A stretch of 64,000 nt of DNA from JANSXG01 sp024743075 (GCA_042140185.1 CP159477.1:496001-560000); one strand, 5' to 3'. Shown: positions 1 through 11,144, numbered from the stretch's first letter. Made by a program: numbers and translations. Notes: a model not told the origin generated them from the letters alone.

Positions 1-1
1 C

Positions 2-676
2 CGGGGGCTGATCGAGCGAGCTCCCGGTGAGTATCCGGTGATCACCCTGACTGAGGCAGGAGTGCAGGCCCTGAGGGCGCCGGACGACGAACTGCCGACG
101 CTGTACCGCTCGCGGGTGGCGAAGCGCAGCGAGCCGGGCGATGGCGACTGGACCGGTGTGGACCGGGAGCTGTTCGAGTCGCTGCGAGAACTGCGAAGGG
201 ACCTGGCCTCGGAGCGGAACGTGCCGGCGTACGTGGTGTTCGGCGACCGGACGCTGCGCGAACTGGCGCGATTGAAGCCGTCGTCTCCCCACGAGCTGCT
301 GGGGGTCCACGGCGTGGGGCGTAAGAAGCTGGACGAGTACGGCGGGATCATCATCGATCACATCTGGGCGTTCACGAACGGCTCCACCGGTTCCGGGGCG
401 TCGCGCAGCCAGGAGCGGCGCGACACAGCCTTCGAGATGTTCGATTCCGGCGCGGGGCTGGAGGAAGTGGCCCAAGAGATCGGGCGGACGCGCGAGTCGA
501 CGCGCCAACTGCTCGAAGCGTGGATCGAGTCGCGCCGGCCGGAGCAGATCGCGGCGTGGGTCGAGCCGAAGGTGTACGCGGCGATCGAGCAGGCGGCGGA
601 AGCGGAGGGCCCGGGTCGGGTGTCGCGCATCTGCCGCGCGGTGGCGGGCGCGCGAGCGTGGACGAGGTTTCGGTGA
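2..676 (+). CDS. recQ: ATP-dependent DNA helicase RecQ, C-terminal part (cut by window edge)
   Basis: The frame is open from base 2, so the start codon and helicase core lie upstream. The visible 224 residues begin in the last strand of the RQC winged helix (EYPVITLTEAG). An HRDC domain follows at about residues 52-112, with the helix-hairpin-helix-like signature GVHGVGRKKLDEYG. The final 80 residues form a helix-turn-helix extension of the kind found at the end of many RecQ proteins (AGLEEVAQEIGRTRESTR). RecQ unwinds DNA 3' to 5' in recombination and fork repair, and HRDC adds structure-specific DNA binding. A strong hairpin lies about 130 bases downstream. The family assignment rests on RQC, HRDC and HTH occurring in this order. 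Confidence 0.88.
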   Translation, partial: RGLIERAPGEYPVITLTEAGVQALRAPDDELPTLYRSRVAKRSEPGDGDWTGVDRELFESLRELRRDLASERNVPAYVVFGDRTLRELARLKPSSPHELLGVHGVGRKKLDEYGGIIIDHIWAFTNGSTGSGASRSQERRDTAFEMFDSGAGLEEVAQEIGRTRESTRQLLEAWIESRRPEQIAAWVEPKVYAAIEQAAEAEGPGRVSRICRAVAGARAWTRFR

Positions 677-804
677 CGCTTGCGCACCTGCGCATGCGCG
701 CGGTGCCGTGATCGGCGCGCTGCGCACGAAATATTTGCAAAGCGCGATCGCGGCGATTCAGTCGCGCGCGGTTCGTGTCGATAGTTCGGCCATCAGGTGG
801 AACG

Positions 805-861
805 CACACGCCCCGGCCATGGCGCACGACTCTCGCGCGATGGGCGGGGCGTGTGGCTTTT
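805..861 (+). terminator. Intrinsic terminator after recQ
   Basis: A perfect 10-bp outer stem (805-814 with 846-855, CACACGCCCC/GGGGCGTGTG) encloses a second CCAT/ATGG pairing and is followed by CTTTTTG. The long loop is unusual. The T-run is on the plus strand, so it serves recQ. The facing gene ends just beyond it. Confidence 0.6.
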
Positions 862-879
862 TGAGCGGTGACGCACGGC

Positions 880-1287
880 TCAGCTGTCGGCGCCCATCAC
901 TCTCGCGAGCTGACGGGTGTCGGCGTACTGCTGGTAGTGCGAGATCTTGCCGCCCTTGAGGCGCATGACGTGAGCGACCGGGGCGTCCAGCGATTGGCCG
1001 GTGATTTTCGAGGTCCCGGTGTAGCGACCGAGCATGATGACGGTGTCGCCGGCATCGATAATCTCGCCGACATGCACCGTGAAGCCGTCGAACTCGTGCA
1101 CGCAGCGGGCGAAAATGCCCTGCGCGACCGCGTCGGGCCCAATGTAGGGGTTGCCGTCCGCCCACGGGTTGCCCTCGGCCTGGCGCCACTCGATGTCGGG
1201 GCTCATGCAGGCCAACGCGCCGGGCAGGTCACCGGCGGCGAAGGCGTCGTAGAGGCGTTGAACGACTTGGACGTTGGCTGACGGCAT
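880..1287 (-). CDS. SnoaL-like / NTF2-fold protein
   Basis: A 135-residue single-domain protein of the SnoaL/ketosteroid-isomerase-like NTF2 superfamily. Visible hallmarks are the opening helix (VVQRLYDAFAAGDLPGALACM), the strand after SPDIEWRQAEG, the region YIGPDAVAQGIF, and the closing sheet residues around GRYTGTSKITGQ and HVMRLKGGKISHYQQYAD. Such proteins bind small hydrophobic molecules or act as small isomerases or hydrolases; the substrate cannot be inferred. I chose the start at 1287 because AGGAG sits six bases before it. An in-frame ATG at 1308 would add seven residues without a better ribosome site. It is divergent from the alcohol dehydrogenase, with a GGATCCGGATCC palindrome in between. 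Confidence 0.8.
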   Translation of the reverse strand: MPSANVQVVQRLYDAFAAGDLPGALACMSPDIEWRQAEGNPWADGNPYIGPDAVAQGIFARCVHEFDGFTVHVGEIIDAGDTVIMLGRYTGTSKITGQSLDAPVAHVMRLKGGKISHYQQYADTRQLARVMGADS

Positions 1288-1398
1288 CGGCTGCTCCTGA
1301 TTTCCCATGATTTGGATCCGGATCCTAGCGGTGAACGGCTCCGGTGGCCGGGTGCGCGGGGTAGGATCCGGACCCGAACCCCATCAGGAGACCCGACC

Positions 1399-2409
1399 AT
1401 GTCCATTACTGTGAACGCCTACGCCGCGAAGGAAGCCGGCGGCAAGCTCGAACCGTTTCAATACGAACTCGATGAGCCGGGGCACGGCGAGGTGATCGTG
1501 AAGGTCACGCACTGCGGCATCTGCCACAGCGACCTCTCCATGCTCAACAACGAGTGGGGCATGACCGAGTACCCGTTCGTGCCGGGGCACGAGGCAGCGG
1601 GGACGGTCGAGAAGATCGGGCCCGGCGTGACAAACCTGAAGGTCGGCGACCGCGTGGGGGTCGGGTGGCACAGCGGCTCGTGCCGCGAGTGCTCGCAGTG
1701 CCTGTCGGGCGACCACAACCTGTGTCCGGACGGCGAGGGGACGATCGTCGGACGCCACGGCGGCTTCGCCGACCGGGTAAAGGCTCAGGCGGCTTTCGCG
1801 GTCAAGATCCCCGACGGAGTGGACGCCGTGTCGGCGGGGCCGCTGTTCTGCGGCGGGATCACGGTGTTCAACCCGATGGTGCAGTTCGACGTGAAGCCGA
1901 CGGACCGGGTGGGGGTGATCGGCATTGGCGGGCTGGGGCACATGGCGATCGCGTTCCTGAACAAGTGGGGCTGTGAGGTGACGGCGTTCTCGTCGAGTCC
2001 GGACAAGGAAGCCGAGGCGAAGTCGATGGGAGCCCATCACTTCATGAGTTCAAAGGACTCGGACGCGCTGGAGAAGGCGGCGGGCTCACTGGACTACATC
2101 GTCTCGACGGTGAACGTCTCCCTCGACTGGGACAAGTTCATCAACTGCCTGAAGCCGAAGGGCCGGCTGCATGTGGTCGGTGCGGTCATGGAGCCGATCC
2201 CGGTCGGCGCGTTCTCGCTGATCATGCCCCAGCGCTCGATCTCGGGTTCGCCGGTGGGCAGCCCGGCGACGATCGCGACGATGCTGGACTTCTGCGCAAG
2301 GCACGACATCAAGCCCCAGACCGAGGTGTTCAAGATGAGTGACGTGAACGAGGCGATGGATCACCTGCGCGAGGGGAAGGCGCGGTACCGGATCGTGCTG
2401 GAGGTGTGA
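1399..2409 (+). CDS. Zinc-dependent NAD(P) alcohol dehydrogenase (cinnamyl-alcohol / YahK type)
   Basis: A 336-residue medium-chain dehydrogenase that should interconvert an alcohol and its aldehyde in the cytoplasm. Catalytic zinc ligands are Cys39 (THCGICHSD), His64 with Glu65 (PGHEAAG) and Cys151. The structural zinc lobe is Cys95, Cys98, Cys101 and Cys109. The Rossmann dinucleotide motif GIGGLG is at 175-180. Spacing and the YPFVPGHE signature fit the cinnamyl-alcohol dehydrogenase/aldehyde reductase group (YahK, AdhA). The start at 1399 has AGGAG ten bases upstream; an earlier in-frame start would add 29 residues with no family similarity. Whether it prefers NADH or NADPH is not decided here. 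Confidence 0.9.
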   Translation: MSITVNAYAAKEAGGKLEPFQYELDEPGHGEVIVKVTHCGICHSDLSMLNNEWGMTEYPFVPGHEAAGTVEKIGPGVTNLKVGDRVGVGWHSGSCRECSQCLSGDHNLCPDGEGTIVGRHGGFADRVKAQAAFAVKIPDGVDAVSAGPLFCGGITVFNPMVQFDVKPTDRVGVIGIGGLGHMAIAFLNKWGCEVTAFSSSPDKEAEAKSMGAHHFMSSKDSDALEKAAGSLDYIVSTVNVSLDWDKFINCLKPKGRLHVVGAVMEPIPVGAFSLIMPQRSISGSPVGSPATIATMLDFCARHDIKPQTEVFKMSDVNEAMDHLREGKARYRIVLEV

Positions 2410-2430
2410 GGGGGCGTGGCTAACAGCCAA

Positions 2431-2919
2431 TCACTCCGTCAGCGGAAAATCCATGCCCGGCGGCGTCGGATGCCCCAGCAACCTGCACATCGCGGTCACC
2501 TGCCCCATGTGATGGTAGATGTGGGTCTGTGTGCGCAGGATGACCTGCGCGGGGACGAGCGGGCGTTGAGCGCCGCCCCAGACGACGAAGTCTCGGCGCG
2601 CTGAGAGCTGGTCCTCCGGCGTGGACCGGATGTAGGTCTCGGTTGCGCTGTGGACCTCGGAGCGGAACGCCTCAAGGTCGTCGACGGACCGGAACGCGTC
2701 CTCGTTCTCGTCGGCGTTCATCCGGTCTTCGATGACGCTCAGCCAGTACCGCTGCGCGCTGATGATGTGGTGAAGCTGCGAGCGGACGGTCGGGTAGCCG
2801 AAGCCGTCGAGCTCGCGGTTGAGCTGCTCGTCGTCGAGGCCGCGGCAGTGATCGAGCAGCATGCTCAGGCTACGGTGGGAACGGTCGTGAATGTCGAGGA
2901 GTGCTTCGCGGGTGTACAC
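2431..2919 (-). CDS. DinB-like four-helix metalloprotein
   Basis: A 162-residue protein of the DinB/YfiT four-helix-bundle superfamily. The metal-binding histidines fall where the family has them: His50/His51 in RSQLHHIISAQRYWL, and His133 with His136/His137 in RTQTHIYHHMGQ. Known members are metal-dependent thiol transferases (with mycothiol or bacillithiol) or are uncharacterised, so the reaction here is unknown. It runs convergently towards the alcohol dehydrogenase (21 bases between stop codons) and starts 90 bases beyond the pckA stop, past a strong terminator, so it is probably transcribed on its own. Confidence 0.82.
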   Translation of the reverse strand: MYTREALLDIHDRSHRSLSMLLDHCRGLDDEQLNRELDGFGYPTVRSQLHHIISAQRYWLSVIEDRMNADENEDAFRSVDDLEAFRSEVHSATETYIRSTPEDQLSARRDFVVWGGAQRPLVPAQVILRTQTHIYHHMGQVTAMCRLLGHPTPPGMDFPLTE

Positions 2920-2950
2920 GGTGGCGGCTCCGGTCGAATCGGCGGTTCGA

Positions 2951-2981
2951 CGAAAAACGCCCGACCTTGCGGCCGGGCGTT
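2951..2981 (-). terminator. Intrinsic terminator of pckA
   Basis: Read on the minus strand this is a 10-bp stem (ACGCCCGGCC with GGTCGGGCGT, one G-T pair), a GCAA tetraloop and a run of T. It lies just after the pckA stop and before the DinB-like gene. Confidence 0.85.
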
Positions 2982-3007
2982 AGGCGTGCGTGGGTGATGT
3001 CGAACGC

Positions 3008-4618
<1,611 letters not shown>

Positions 4619-4751
4619 GCGTCGGATCCTTCGCAAGGCGGTAGGGCGGGCAATAGGCGTCGTGGGCCGAAAATATCGGCAAACGGGGACCGGAAAGAGT
4701 ACCAAAGGCGTCGGAATCGGGTATCGCTTCGGGTCGTTCGGGACGCTCTGA

Positions 4752-4780
4752 TTGACCGAAATCCGGCGTTTCGATACAGT
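4752..4780 (+). promoter_or_regulatory. Sigma-70-type promoter of the tRNA-His gene
   Basis: TTGACC at 4752-4757, a 17-base spacer and TACAGT at 4775-4780, placing the transcription start near 4787, about 30 bases before the tRNA. Both hexamers are close to consensus and the spacing is ideal. Confidence 0.65.
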
Positions 4781-4816
4781 CTGTGGTCCGCGGCGTGCGC
4801 GTCGCGGGCTCAGTCG

Positions 4817-4890
4817 GTGGCCATAGCTCAGCTGGTTAGAGCACCTGGTTGTGGTCCAGGAGGTCGCGGGTTCGAATCCCGTTGGTCACC
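4817..4890 (+). tRNA. tRNA-His (anticodon GTG)
   Basis: Full cloverleaf. The acceptor stem GTGGCCA (4817-4823) pairs with TGGTCAC (4883-4889, one G-T). The anticodon stem CCTGG/CCAGG encloses loop TTGTGGT with anticodon GTG at 4851-4853. The T arm is CGGGTTCGAATCCCG. The base before the acceptor is G (4816) and the discriminator is C (4890), the G-1:C73 pair that identifies histidine tRNA. The 3' CCA is not encoded. It has its own promoter and terminator. Confidence 0.96.
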
Positions 4891-4903
4891 CTTCGAAGAA
4901 TTG

Positions 4904-4926
4904 CCCGCCGTTTGGCGGGTTTTTTC
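4904..4926 (+). terminator. Intrinsic terminator after tRNA-His
   Basis: CCCGCC (4904-4909), loop GTTT, GGCGGG (4914-4919), then TTTTTT. It closes the tRNA transcription unit. Confidence 0.88.
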
Positions 4927-5099
4927 GTTTTTGGGGCATCGGGGCCGGATCGTGTGAACCGTCGGGTGGGCTCGCGCCCTGAACCGGGCGTGGGCGTGCG
5001 TATCCCGCCCATTGCCCCTGTGGTCGCATTCTGGTTCCGGGCTCTTCGGAGCGTCGATGGAAGCAGAGGCGATCACCCGCCCGATCGAAGGAGAACCCT

Positions 5100-7207
5100 G
5101 TGCGCGCACCGACTCTGACTACCGCTCTCGTCGCCGTCTCGGCGTCTGTCCTGATCCACGCCTCCGGAACGACCGTTTCGGCCGCGGAGACCTCCCGGGT
5201 CGCCGATGACGTTCTGCCGATCCGCCAGATCGTGCTGTACCGCTCCGGCGTCGGCTTCTTCGAACGGCGTGGTGAGGTGACCGGCGATGCGACCGTTTCG
5301 CTTCGATTCAACACCGAGGATGTGAACGACATCCTCAAGTCACTGCTGGTTCAGGACATGGGTGGTGGGTCGATCGGGACCGTGAGTTACACCGCCCGTG
5401 AGCCGCTGGAGCGACGATTGGCGGGGCTGGAGATCGATGTGCTGACCGTGACCTCGACCTCGGGGCTGCTGCAGCAGTTGCGCGGGGCCGAGATTGAGGT
5501 TTCGACGATGGGCACGACGATCACGGGCAAGGTGCTCGTCATCGAGAACCGCATGAGCGTGGTGGAGACGGACGGCGCGGTCGGGCATTTCCAGGAGCCG
5601 CACGTGGTGCTGGTCACCGAAGACGGCATCCGCGCGATCGCGATTTCGGCGATCTCGAGTTTCGAACTGACCGACGAGCGCCTGAACGACGAACTGAACC
5701 GTGCGCTGGCGGTGATCGCGTCGTCGCGATCCGAGAACACCAAGATGATCGATCTCTCGCTGAGCGGGCCGGACGGTTCGGGCGCGAGGTGCGGGCTTCG
5801 TACGTGCACGCGACGCCGGTGTGGAAGACCAGTTACCGCATGGTGATCCCCGACGACGGCGGGGAACCGTACCTGCAGGGCTGGGCGATCGTGGAGAACA
5901 CGTCGGATGCGGATTGGGACAATGTTCAGCTGTCGCTCGCGTCCGGTCAGCCCGTGAGCTTTGTGATGGATCTTTACGAGCCGCTGCGCGTGAACCGCCC
6001 GGAGGTCCCGGTGCCGTTCGTAGCGGGGCTGGCGATGCGGGTGTATGAGGGCGGACGCGCGATGGTACAGAGCAAAATCGCGTCCCCGGCGGCCGCACCG
6101 GCGGAGCGGGGACGGCGAGCGGGTGGAGGCTCGGGCGGTGCGTTCGCCGCGGACGGTGTCGCGGAGATGGAGTCGGACACGGCCTTCTTCGGTCAGGCCC
6201 TCGCGACGCAGAATTTTCAGAACGGCGCATCGGGCGCCGAGGTCGGCGAGCAGTTCTTCTACCGCGTGGATGCGCCGGTGACGATCGCGCGGCGCACGAG
6301 CGCGATGCTGCCGATCGTCTCGACCGACCTCAGCGGCGAGCGGGTGTCGATCTTCACGCCGGGCGAGGGTCGCAACCCGATGCGTGGCTTGCGCTTCGAG
6401 AACGACTCGGGCATGCCGCTGCTGCCCGGTCCGATCTCCGTGTACGACGCGGGAGCGTACGCCGGCGATGCGCAGATCGCGCACACGCCGGGCGGTGCCG
6501 AGCGACTGCTCGCCTACGCGCTCGACAGCCAGATGGAGATCGACAGCGAACAGAGTTACTCGAGCGAGGTGATGTCCTTCGCCTTGAGCGCCAACGGTCT
6601 GGTTGAGCGCCGGACGAGACAGACTTCGACGACCACCTATGCGCTGAGCAACATCGATGAGAAGCGTGAGCGGACGGTGCTGATCGAGCACCCGCGCATG
6701 GGGGGCGGCTGGGAGTACATCGGTGATCTGAAGCCGGTGGAGCGAACCGACCGATACGACCGCTTCGAGGTGACCGTCAAGGCCGGCGAGGCTGGCGAGC
6801 TGGTGCTGCGTCAGCAGCGGGTCGACCGGACGATGACGGCCCTGACCGGCGCGGATCTCCAGGATCTGCTGGCGTACGCCGCGCGGGGCAAGGCGAGCGA
6901 GGAGGTTGTCGAAGCGGTGCGCCGGGCCGGGCAGTTCCAGGCGCAGATCAACACGCTCGAACAGCGATTGAACGAACTGCGTCGCGATGTGCAATCGATC
7001 GAGAGCGATCAGGGACGCATCCGCTCGAACATGGGCAGCATCGATCGCAACAGCGACCTGTACCGCCGGTACATGACGCGACTGAATGAGCAGGAGGACG
7101 AGCTCGAGCAGCTGCGCAACCGCATCGAAGAGACCGAGCAGTCGCTGCTCGAAGCACGCCGTCAGCTCAGCCAGTACCTCGAGTCGTTGTCGCGTTCGAA
7201 CCGCTGA
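5100..7207 (+). CDS. DUF4139 secreted protein with C-terminal coiled coil (reading frame broken near 5783)
   Basis: One DUF4139-family protein of about 700 residues, written in two frames. The first part (GTG start at 5100, AAGGAG seven bases upstream) opens with a signal peptide, probably cut after TTVSA, and carries the N-terminal beta region. The second part continues from REVRASYVHATPVWKTSYRM, the family's most conserved segment, into the DUF4139 barrel. It ends in a coiled coil of roughly 100 residues (QAQINTLEQRL to RQLSQYLESL). The two parts join if one base is restored at the GCGC of 5782-5785. The function is unknown; it is probably periplasmic. A real pseudogene cannot be excluded, but both halves are well preserved. 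Confidence 0.8.
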
Positions 7208-7216
7208 GGCGACGGC

Positions 7217-8701
7217 TCAAGGCAACGTGTCCGCCAGTTCGCCGGCTCGGATCGCGTCAAGCACGAGCCGGCGATCTGCTTCATCGACGACGCCGTCGCA
7301 GGTGAGGTCCAGTTGCTGTGTCTCGGCGGTGTAGAGGTCTTCGACATCGAGCAGGCCGTCGCGGTTCTGGTCTGGGGATGAGACTTCGAGAACCTGAATC
7401 CTGGCGAGTGGATCGCCGACGGGGGTCTGTTGCCAGCTAAGGCCGGGAGTGGCGATCCACGCGGCCTCGGCGAAGGTGAAGCCGCTGAGGAGCATCGCGC
7501 GGGCGAGGTACTCGGTGTCGGGGATCGAGAATGTGAAGGGTTCGGCGACGTGTCCGATCGTGAACGATCCGCCGCGCGGGAAGAGATCGAGCACCTGGCC
7601 CTGTCCGCCTCGCGGCTGTCCGTTGATGATGCTGTGGCCGTTGAAGGATTCGATGCTGAGGAACATCGCGGCGGGGTGGAAGTGGTAGGTGTCGATGTAG
7701 GTGCCGCTCCCTGGCGGGTCTTCGCCGCGCCCGCCGACGTCGTGATTCTCGCCGTAGGTGCTCAGGATGAGCAGGGGGCGGGTCGTGTCGGTTTGCTCGG
7801 GTCCGGTGACAAAGTCGAATGTGCGATCGAGCTGTCCGGGCCAACCGTCCTGCGTGAGGACGGAGTTGGTGCGCGGGTAGTCGGCGAGGCCGGGGAAGCT
7901 CGGGGGCAGGAAGCCCTCGTCGAGCATGTTCGCGCCGGCGCTGTACGCGTCGAGCAGGAACTGCGCTTCGCAGCGTGTCGCCGTGAGGTTCGGCGACCGG
8001 GTCAGCAGTCGTTCGATCTCCTCGACCGGCGTGGTGAACTCGCCTGGCGCTGCGTCGAGCCGACAAGTCAGGTAGAGGTTCCCGGGTTCGAGGGACGTCG
8101 CGACCCACGAGGCCGGTCCGCCCTGTGAGACCTGGACGAAGTCGCGCTGGATCTTGATCCGCGTGCGGGAGAAGGACAGGATCGGCTGCACGACCGCGTG
8201 GTAGGGGTTGTCGACGATGCCGTAGTGGCGTTGGAGCAGCGGAGATGCACCGCTCGCTTCGAGGTCCTGCTGGAGGAGCGTCAATTCCGAGTCGACGCTC
8301 GCGAACGTGGAGTTGAGTTGCCCGCCGAACTCGTTGGTGCCGTTGATGCGAGCCGGTACTCCGCGCGTCGTCAGGATGACGACGATCTGGCGCGAGATGT
8401 CCGGGCCGTCGCCGTCGCCGTTCAGAAAGTCTCGGATCGGATCGCGGATGCAATCAAGGTACTGCTGTCGGGTGATCGTGCCGCCGGTAAAGTTGCAGCC
8501 GGCGTCGGCGATGTCGAAGGTCTGCACGCCGGGGTATTTCTCGAGATACAGGTCGCGGACGACGACGGAATCGGCGACATCCGAGTTGTAGACCAACAGG
8601 ACGTGCTCCGGACCGAGCTGGTCGCCCGCGCGGGACGCGGGGGCCAGAGTCGCGATGAGGCACGCGATGGCGATCAATGTGGTGATGAGGCGTGGGTTCA
8701 T
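7217..8701 (-). CDS. TIGR03790-family secreted protein with C-terminal EF-hand-like repeats
   Basis: A 494-residue protein of the TIGR03790 family, known mainly from Planctomycetes and Verrucomicrobia and without a known function. A signal peptide occupies about residues 1-26 (LIATLAPASRAG). Family landmarks are HVLLVYNSDVADS near the start, the segment VVILTTRGVPARI, and GYGENH-like LSTYGENHDVGGRG in the middle. The C-terminus has two calcium-loop-like motifs, DQNRDGLLDVEDL and DLTCDGVVDEADR, like those of dockerins. I chose the start at 8701 because it places the signal peptide at the terminus; the longer frame to 8761 adds 20 polar residues. It is divergent from the DUF167 gene. Confidence 0.82.
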   Translation of the reverse strand: MNPRLITTLIAIACLIATLAPASRAGDQLGPEHVLLVYNSDVADSVVVRDLYLEKYPGVQTFDIADAGCNFTGGTITRQQYLDCIRDPIRDFLNGDGDGPDISRQIVVILTTRGVPARINGTNEFGGQLNSTFASVDSELTLLQQDLEASGASPLLQRHYGIVDNPYHAVVQPILSFSRTRIKIQRDFVQVSQGGPASWVATSLEPGNLYLTCRLDAAPGEFTTPVEEIERLLTRSPNLTATRCEAQFLLDAYSAGANMLDEGFLPPSFPGLADYPRTNSVLTQDGWPGQLDRTFDFVTGPEQTDTTRPLLILSTYGENHDVGGRGEDPPGSGTYIDTYHFHPAAMFLSIESFNGHSIINGQPRGGQGQVLDLFPRGGSFTIGHVAEPFTFSIPDTEYLARAMLLSGFTFAEAAWIATPGLSWQQTPVGDPLARIQVLEVSSPDQNRDGLLDVEDLYTAETQQLDLTCDGVVDEADRRLVLDAIRAGELADTLP

Positions 8702-8754
8702 GGCGATGGGTTTTCGATGCGACGAGGGGTGACTGATAGCATCATCGTTCAACG

Positions 8755-9066
8755 ATGCCACGGACTGTCGAGCAACACCCCGAATCGAGCGAGCGAATGG
8801 AGGTCACCCGGCTGCGGATCAAGGCGATTCCCGGGGCCAAGCGCAGCGGTATTGCCGGCCTGATCGGTGATCGGCTCAAGGTGAAGGTGAACGCGCCGCC
8901 GGAGGATGGCAAGGCGAATCAGGCGATTTGTCGCCTGATTGCGTCGAAACTCGGCGTGAAGCCCGCCCAGGTCGGCGTCGAGGCGGGGGCGTCGGACCAC
9001 GAAAAAACCCTCCGGCTGGAGGGTGTATCGGTCATCGAGGCGACGACTCGCTTGGGGCTCGGCTGA
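8755..9066 (+). CDS. DUF167 / YggU family protein
   Basis: A 103-residue protein with the full DUF167 signature: RIKAIPGAKRSGIAG, LKVKVNAPPEDGKANQAICRLIASKLGV, then the strand with SDHEKTLRLEG. The family is small, cytoplasmic, widely conserved and of unknown function. The start is uncertain. ATG 8755 is used here, but ATG 8797 would give an 89-residue protein closer to the usual length, and neither has a clear ribosome site. It ends 11 bases before the convergent ftsH stop. Confidence 0.85.
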   Translation: MPRTVEQHPESSERMEVTRLRIKAIPGAKRSGIAGLIGDRLKVKVNAPPEDGKANQAICRLIASKLGVKPAQVGVEAGASDHEKTLRLEGVSVIEATTRLGLG

Positions 9067-9077
9067 GCCGAACCGGA

Positions 9078-11144
9078 TCAGGCGGGCGAGGGCAACGCCC
9101 CGCCGAGGTTCTCGTCCTCGTCGCTGGCGGGGCGCTTCGAGGCGCTGTCGTTGGTCGCCTTGCGACCGGCGTCCTTCTTAGACTCGGCGGCGAGCAGGTC
9201 GCTCACGCTGGGCTTGCCCAGAGGCTCTCCTCGCATGAGCCGGTGCACATCGTTCGCTTCAAGTGTTTCGTGCTTGAGCAGGGCTTCGGCAACCGCCTCG
9301 ACCTTCTCCCAGTTCTCGAAGAGCATCTCCTCGGCTTCCTTGAACGCTTCGGCGGCGTAGCGACGGATCTCCTCGTCGATGATCCGCGCGGTCTCGTCGG
9401 AGTACTCGCGCTCGACGTAGCCGGGGGAGTCGTCGTTCGGGGAGTACTTCACGAAGCCGAGCTTTTCGCTCATACCCCACTCGAGCACCATCGCTTTGGC
9501 CATCTGCGTGAGCTGCTTGATGTCCATGGCGGCACCCGAGGACACGTCGTCGGTCTTTCGCTTCTCGGCGATGCGCCCGCCGCAGACGACGCGCATCGTG
9601 GCCATGATGTACTTCAGACCGTAGCCGTAGCGGTCCTTCTCGGGCAGGCTGAATGTCGCGCCCATGGACTGTCCGCGCGGGATGATGGTCACCTTGTGGA
9701 GCGGGTCGGCGTCGGGGAGCATCGCCTGAAGGACGGCGTGGCCGGCTTCGTGGTAGGCGGTCGCGATACGCTCTTTCTCCTCGATGACGCGGCTCTTTTG
9801 CGAGCGACCGTAGCGGACCTTGTCGCGGGCCTCCTCGAGGTCGCCGTGCTCGATGAAGTCCTTATCCTGCAGGGTCGCGATGATCGCGCCCTCGTTCATG
9901 ATCGCGGCGAGCTCGGCGCCCGAGAACATCGGCGTCGCGCGGGCGATGCGCTCGAGGTTCACGTTCGGACCGAGTTTCACCTTCTTGGCGTGGACCTTCA
10001 GAATCTCGTAGCGGCCCTTCACATCCGGCATGGGCACGCTCACGTGGCGGTCGAAACGGCCCGGGCGCGTGAGCGCGGGATCGAGCACATCCGGACGGTT
10101 GGTCGAAGCGATCACAATGACCTGATCGCTGGTCTCGAAGCCGTCCATCTCGACGAGGATGGCGTTGAGGGTCTGCTCGCGTTCGTCGTTGCCGCCCGAG
10201 GACATGCCGCCGCCGCGCTTGCGCCCGACGGCGTCGATCTCATCGAGGAAGATGATGCAGGGGGAGTTCTCCTTGGCCTGCTTGAAGAGGTCGCGGACGC
10301 GGCTGGCACCCACGCCGACGAACATCTCGACGAAGTCGGAGCCGGAGATCGTGAAGAACGGCACATCCGCTTCGCCGGCGATGGCCTTGGCCAGCAAGGT
10401 CTTGCCGCAGCCCGGCTGGCCGGAAAGCAGCACTCCTCGCGGCACACGACCGCCGAGGCGCATGAACTTTTTGGGGTACCGCAGGAACTCGACGATTTCC
10501 TGGAGTTCTTCCTTCGCTTCGGAGATGCCGGCGACATCCTCGAAGGTGATGTTGGTCGATTCCTTGGAGAGGATGCGATGTCGCGACTTGCCGAAGTTGC
10601 CGATCATTCCGCCGCCGCCGGACGCGCTGCGCAGGCCCCGGAGGATGAAGAACCACAGCAGGAGCATGATGACGAAGAAGAAGAGCAGGGGGCTGAACAG
10701 GATCTGCATCCACAGGCTGGGTCCGCCTTGCTGCTCGAACTCGATGCCGGCTTCGTTCAGACGACGGATCGCGTCGGCCTGACTCGCCTCGTTCGGGTTG
10801 ATGAGGACGCGAACCTGCTTCTCCTTGGCGCCCTCGATCGGGCTGGCGACCGTCGCACTGATCTCGGAGGGGCGCAACTCGACATCGTCGAGGCTCTTCT
10901 CCTGGTGATAGGCGACCAGCTGTTTGAAGTCGATCTTCTCGGGCTTCGGGCCAAGCGTATTGAACGCGATGACCGTCAGCAGCACGAGCATGATCAGCAC
11001 GAACAGCCCGGCCGGGCCGCGCGGCGGCCTGGCGGTCGCCCCTGCTCCGGGACGATTTGGGCCGCCTGTTTCGGTGGATTTGGGTGCTTTTCCTTGCCCC
11101 CGGTTGGGCGTGTCGTACTTACCGGGGCGGTTCTCGTCAGGCAT
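9078..11144 (-). CDS. ftsH: ATP-dependent zinc metalloprotease FtsH
   Basis: A 688-residue membrane-bound AAA protease that degrades misfolded and short-lived membrane and cytosolic proteins. Order: a proline/glycine-rich cytoplasmic tail (1-45), membrane segment 1 (46-64), periplasmic domain, membrane segment 2 (148-169), AAA domain, then peptidase domain. Walker A is GQPGCGKT at 242-249, Walker B IIFLDEID at 297-304, and the second region of homology ends PALTRPGRFDR. Zinc motif HEAGH is at 465-469. The Walker A loop is atypical: GPPGTGKT is usual. The tail after residue 630 is charged and low-complexity. It is transcribed alone, with a 160-base gap to the LptE-like gene. Confidence 0.96.
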   Translation of the reverse strand: MPDENRPGKYDTPNRGQGKAPKSTETGGPNRPGAGATARPPRGPAGLFVLIMLVLLTVIAFNTLGPKPEKIDFKQLVAYHQEKSLDDVELRPSEISATVASPIEGAKEKQVRVLINPNEASQADAIRRLNEAGIEFEQQGGPSLWMQILFSPLLFFFVIMLLLWFFILRGLRSASGGGGMIGNFGKSRHRILSKESTNITFEDVAGISEAKEELQEIVEFLRYPKKFMRLGGRVPRGVLLSGQPGCGKTLLAKAIAGEADVPFFTISGSDFVEMFVGVGASRVRDLFKQAKENSPCIIFLDEIDAVGRKRGGGMSSGGNDEREQTLNAILVEMDGFETSDQVIVIASTNRPDVLDPALTRPGRFDRHVSVPMPDVKGRYEILKVHAKKVKLGPNVNLERIARATPMFSGAELAAIMNEGAIIATLQDKDFIEHGDLEEARDKVRYGRSQKSRVIEEKERIATAYHEAGHAVLQAMLPDADPLHKVTIIPRGQSMGATFSLPEKDRYGYGLKYIMATMRVVCGGRIAEKRKTDDVSSGAAMDIKQLTQMAKAMVLEWGMSEKLGFVKYSPNDDSPGYVEREYSDETARIIDEEIRRYAAEAFKEAEEMLFENWEKVEAVAEALLKHETLEANDVHRLMRGEPLGKPSVSDLLAAESKKDAGRKATNDSASKRPASDEDENLGGALPSPA

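Noticed and set aside
5782..5785. Programmed -1 frameshift in the DUF4139 gene
   Set aside because: No X XXY YYZ slippery heptamer or downstream structure was seen at the break. It shares the GCGC context with other breaks, which fits sequencing error better.
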